Shown here: piece after piece, positions 12,894-13,792 of the stretch
How the letters are laid out: each line of letters starts with the position of its first letter
How positions within the stretch are numbered: the stretch's first letter is position 1
Source: Solirubrobacter ginsenosidimutans
Lineage (GTDB): Bacteria > Actinomycetota > Thermoleophilia > Solirubrobacterales > Solirubrobacteraceae
Reading direction: 5' to 3'
NCBI RefSeq assembly: GCF_027587205.1
Contig: NZ_JAPDOD010000098.1
Coordinates: forward strand, 1-13,792
Length of the DNA stretch: 13,792 nt
The notes under the pieces: model-generated
What the model was told of the DNA's origin: nothing
The model's input: the letters and a program-made list of their open reading frames with translations, nothing else
The model's database searches: none
Program-made: the position numbers and the translations under genes

Positions 12894-13792
12894 CAGCCCT
12901 TCCGGTAGATGAAGTGGAAGGGCGAGGTTAGCCCCATCCCGCGGGGATCGGCGACACGCTCAGATGTTCCCACGACCAAATATCCGCCCGGGGCGAGCGA
13001 CTGGACCAGCCGCGCATGCAGCGCGTCCCGTACTTCCTCCGTGAAATAGATGACGGTGTTCCGGCAGAACACCACGTCGTAGCGCTCGGTCGGAACCGGC
13101 ATACGCAGTAGATCCCCAGTTTCGAAGCGCACCATTCGCTTGAGTTCCGGCTTGGCGACCCAGCCGCCGTCGGCCTGCGGCTCGAAGTGGCGCTGCATCA
13201 TCGCCTTCGGCGACGTGCGAGCGTCCTCGGCGGTGAAGACGCCTTCGCGGGCCCGGGCGACCATGCGCTTGTCCAGGTCGGTGCCGTTGATCTCCACCGG
13301 GATGCTCGGAACGGTCTCACGGCAGACGGCCGCGATCGTGTAGGCCTCGGCGCCGTAGGACGAGCCGGCGCTCCAGATCCTCAGGCGCTTGCGCTCCTGG
13401 GTGAGCTCCGGAAGGATCTTCGTGCGCAGGACCTCGAACTGGTCCTCGTGGCGCCACAGGTGCGAGACGTTGATCGTCACGCGGTCCAGGAAGGCGTCCA
13501 GCTCGGCCGAGTCCGTGCGCAGGAGCTTGCCGTACTCGGTCAGGTCCGGGGTGCCGCGGCGCTCGGTCCACGTGCGGACACGGCGTTCCATCTGGTTGCG
13601 CTTGTACTGGGCGAGGTCGACGCCGCAGAGCTGGCGCACGAGCTCGCACAGGGCCGTGAAGTCGTCGGCCTTGAGGTTCGCGGTGAACGCGGCGGCGCCG
13701 GGGCGGGCGGTGCGGGGAGGGGTCGGCGGCGTGACGGCCGTGCGCAGCGCCGGGCGCGCGGCCGGAGCCGGCGCCGGGGCGGCGGCGCCTGG
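12893..13792 (-). CDS. cheR: Chemoreceptor methyltransferase CheR (5' end outside window)
   Basis: SAM-dependent methyltransferase that methylates receptor glutamates. The 299 visible residues include the N-terminal helical domain (DFTALCELVRQLCGVDLAQYK...RRVRTW), INVSHLWRHEDQF, the SAM-binding RIWSAGSSYGAEAYTIA, NGTDLD, DVVFCRNTVIYF and GGYLVVGTSE. In the usual AGCSTGEE-type motif, Cys and Thr appear here as Ser and Tyr. The frame stays open to the window edge: before the CheR domain are about 36 residues of Pro/Ala/Thr-rich linker, with no ATG, GTG or TTG between the edge and GTG 13639. A start at 13639 would cut off the first conserved helix, so the gene continues to the right, perhaps with another domain before the linker. 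Its stop overlaps cheA by one base. Confidence 0.9.
   Translation of the reverse strand, partial: PGAAAPAPAPAARPALRTAVTPPTPPRTARPGAAAFTANLKADDFTALCELVRQLCGVDLAQYKRNQMERRVRTWTERRGTPDLTEYGKLLRTDSAELDAFLDRVTINVSHLWRHEDQFEVLRTKILPELTQERKRLRIWSAGSSYGAEAYTIAAVCRETVPSIPVEINGTDLDKRMVARAREGVFTAEDARTSPKAMMQRHFEPQADGGWVAKPELKRMVRFETGDLLRMPVPTERYDVVFCRNTVIYFTEEVRDALHARLVQSLAPGGYLVVGTSERVADPRGMGLTSPFHFIYRKG

Noticed and set aside
1..13792. CRISPR array, tRNA, rRNA, insertion sequence or prophage
   Set aside because: No regularly spaced repeats, no tRNA-like T arms with acceptor stems, no transposase or integrase signatures were seen.

Overview
The window is high-GC, gene-dense bacterial DNA. Three things point to a flagellated actinobacterium, probably of the Thermoleophilia/Solirubrobacterales type: the very high GC, the dapA-rnj gene pair with a 4-base overlap (an order familiar from Actinobacteria), and a chemotaxis/flagellar-switch cluster of the Bacillus/Thermotoga style (CheC, CheD, FliY-like). 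The lineage is an inference from gene content, not from a marker gene.

Left part (1-3961). The Pro/Ala-rich end of an unknown gene is followed by dapA (lysine/cell-wall precursor synthesis) and rnj (RNase J), both on the + strand and translationally coupled. An MFS exporter on the - strand runs convergently into rnj, and the two coding ends overlap by 55 bp.

Middle part (3962-7454). Two tandem + strand genes encode polytopic membrane proteins with C-terminal HD-GYP domains, predicted cyclic-di-GMP phosphodiesterases. Their HD-GYP halves are about 86% identical by direct comparison, while the membrane halves have diverged strongly. The 282-bp gap between them holds hairpins, a 57-bp sequence repeated at the end of the second gene and, on the - strand, a promoter-like site, two tiny overlapping ORFs with good Shine-Dalgarno sequences, alternative hairpins and a terminator-like hairpin. 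This possible small transcript or attenuator is the most unusual feature here. After the second HD-GYP gene come a 53-codon ORF with a signal peptide, a GGGGTCAGACCCC-type palindromic repeat, and a perfect 30-bp palindrome that probably ends transcription from both sides.

Right part (7455-13792). One tightly packed - strand operon reads cheR (5' end outside the window), cheA, cheC, cheD, a 25-codon bridging ORF, fliM, fliY/fliN-like, cheY. Most junctions overlap or are a few bases apart, which suggests coupled translation. CheA would phosphorylate CheY. CheY-P would bind the FliM/FliY switch. CheC (with CheD), and perhaps FliY, would remove the phosphate. CheR and CheD would modify chemoreceptors, which are not encoded here. 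The adjacent HD-GYP pair suggests that c-di-GMP turnover is linked to the motility decision; this link is inferred from gene neighbourhood only.
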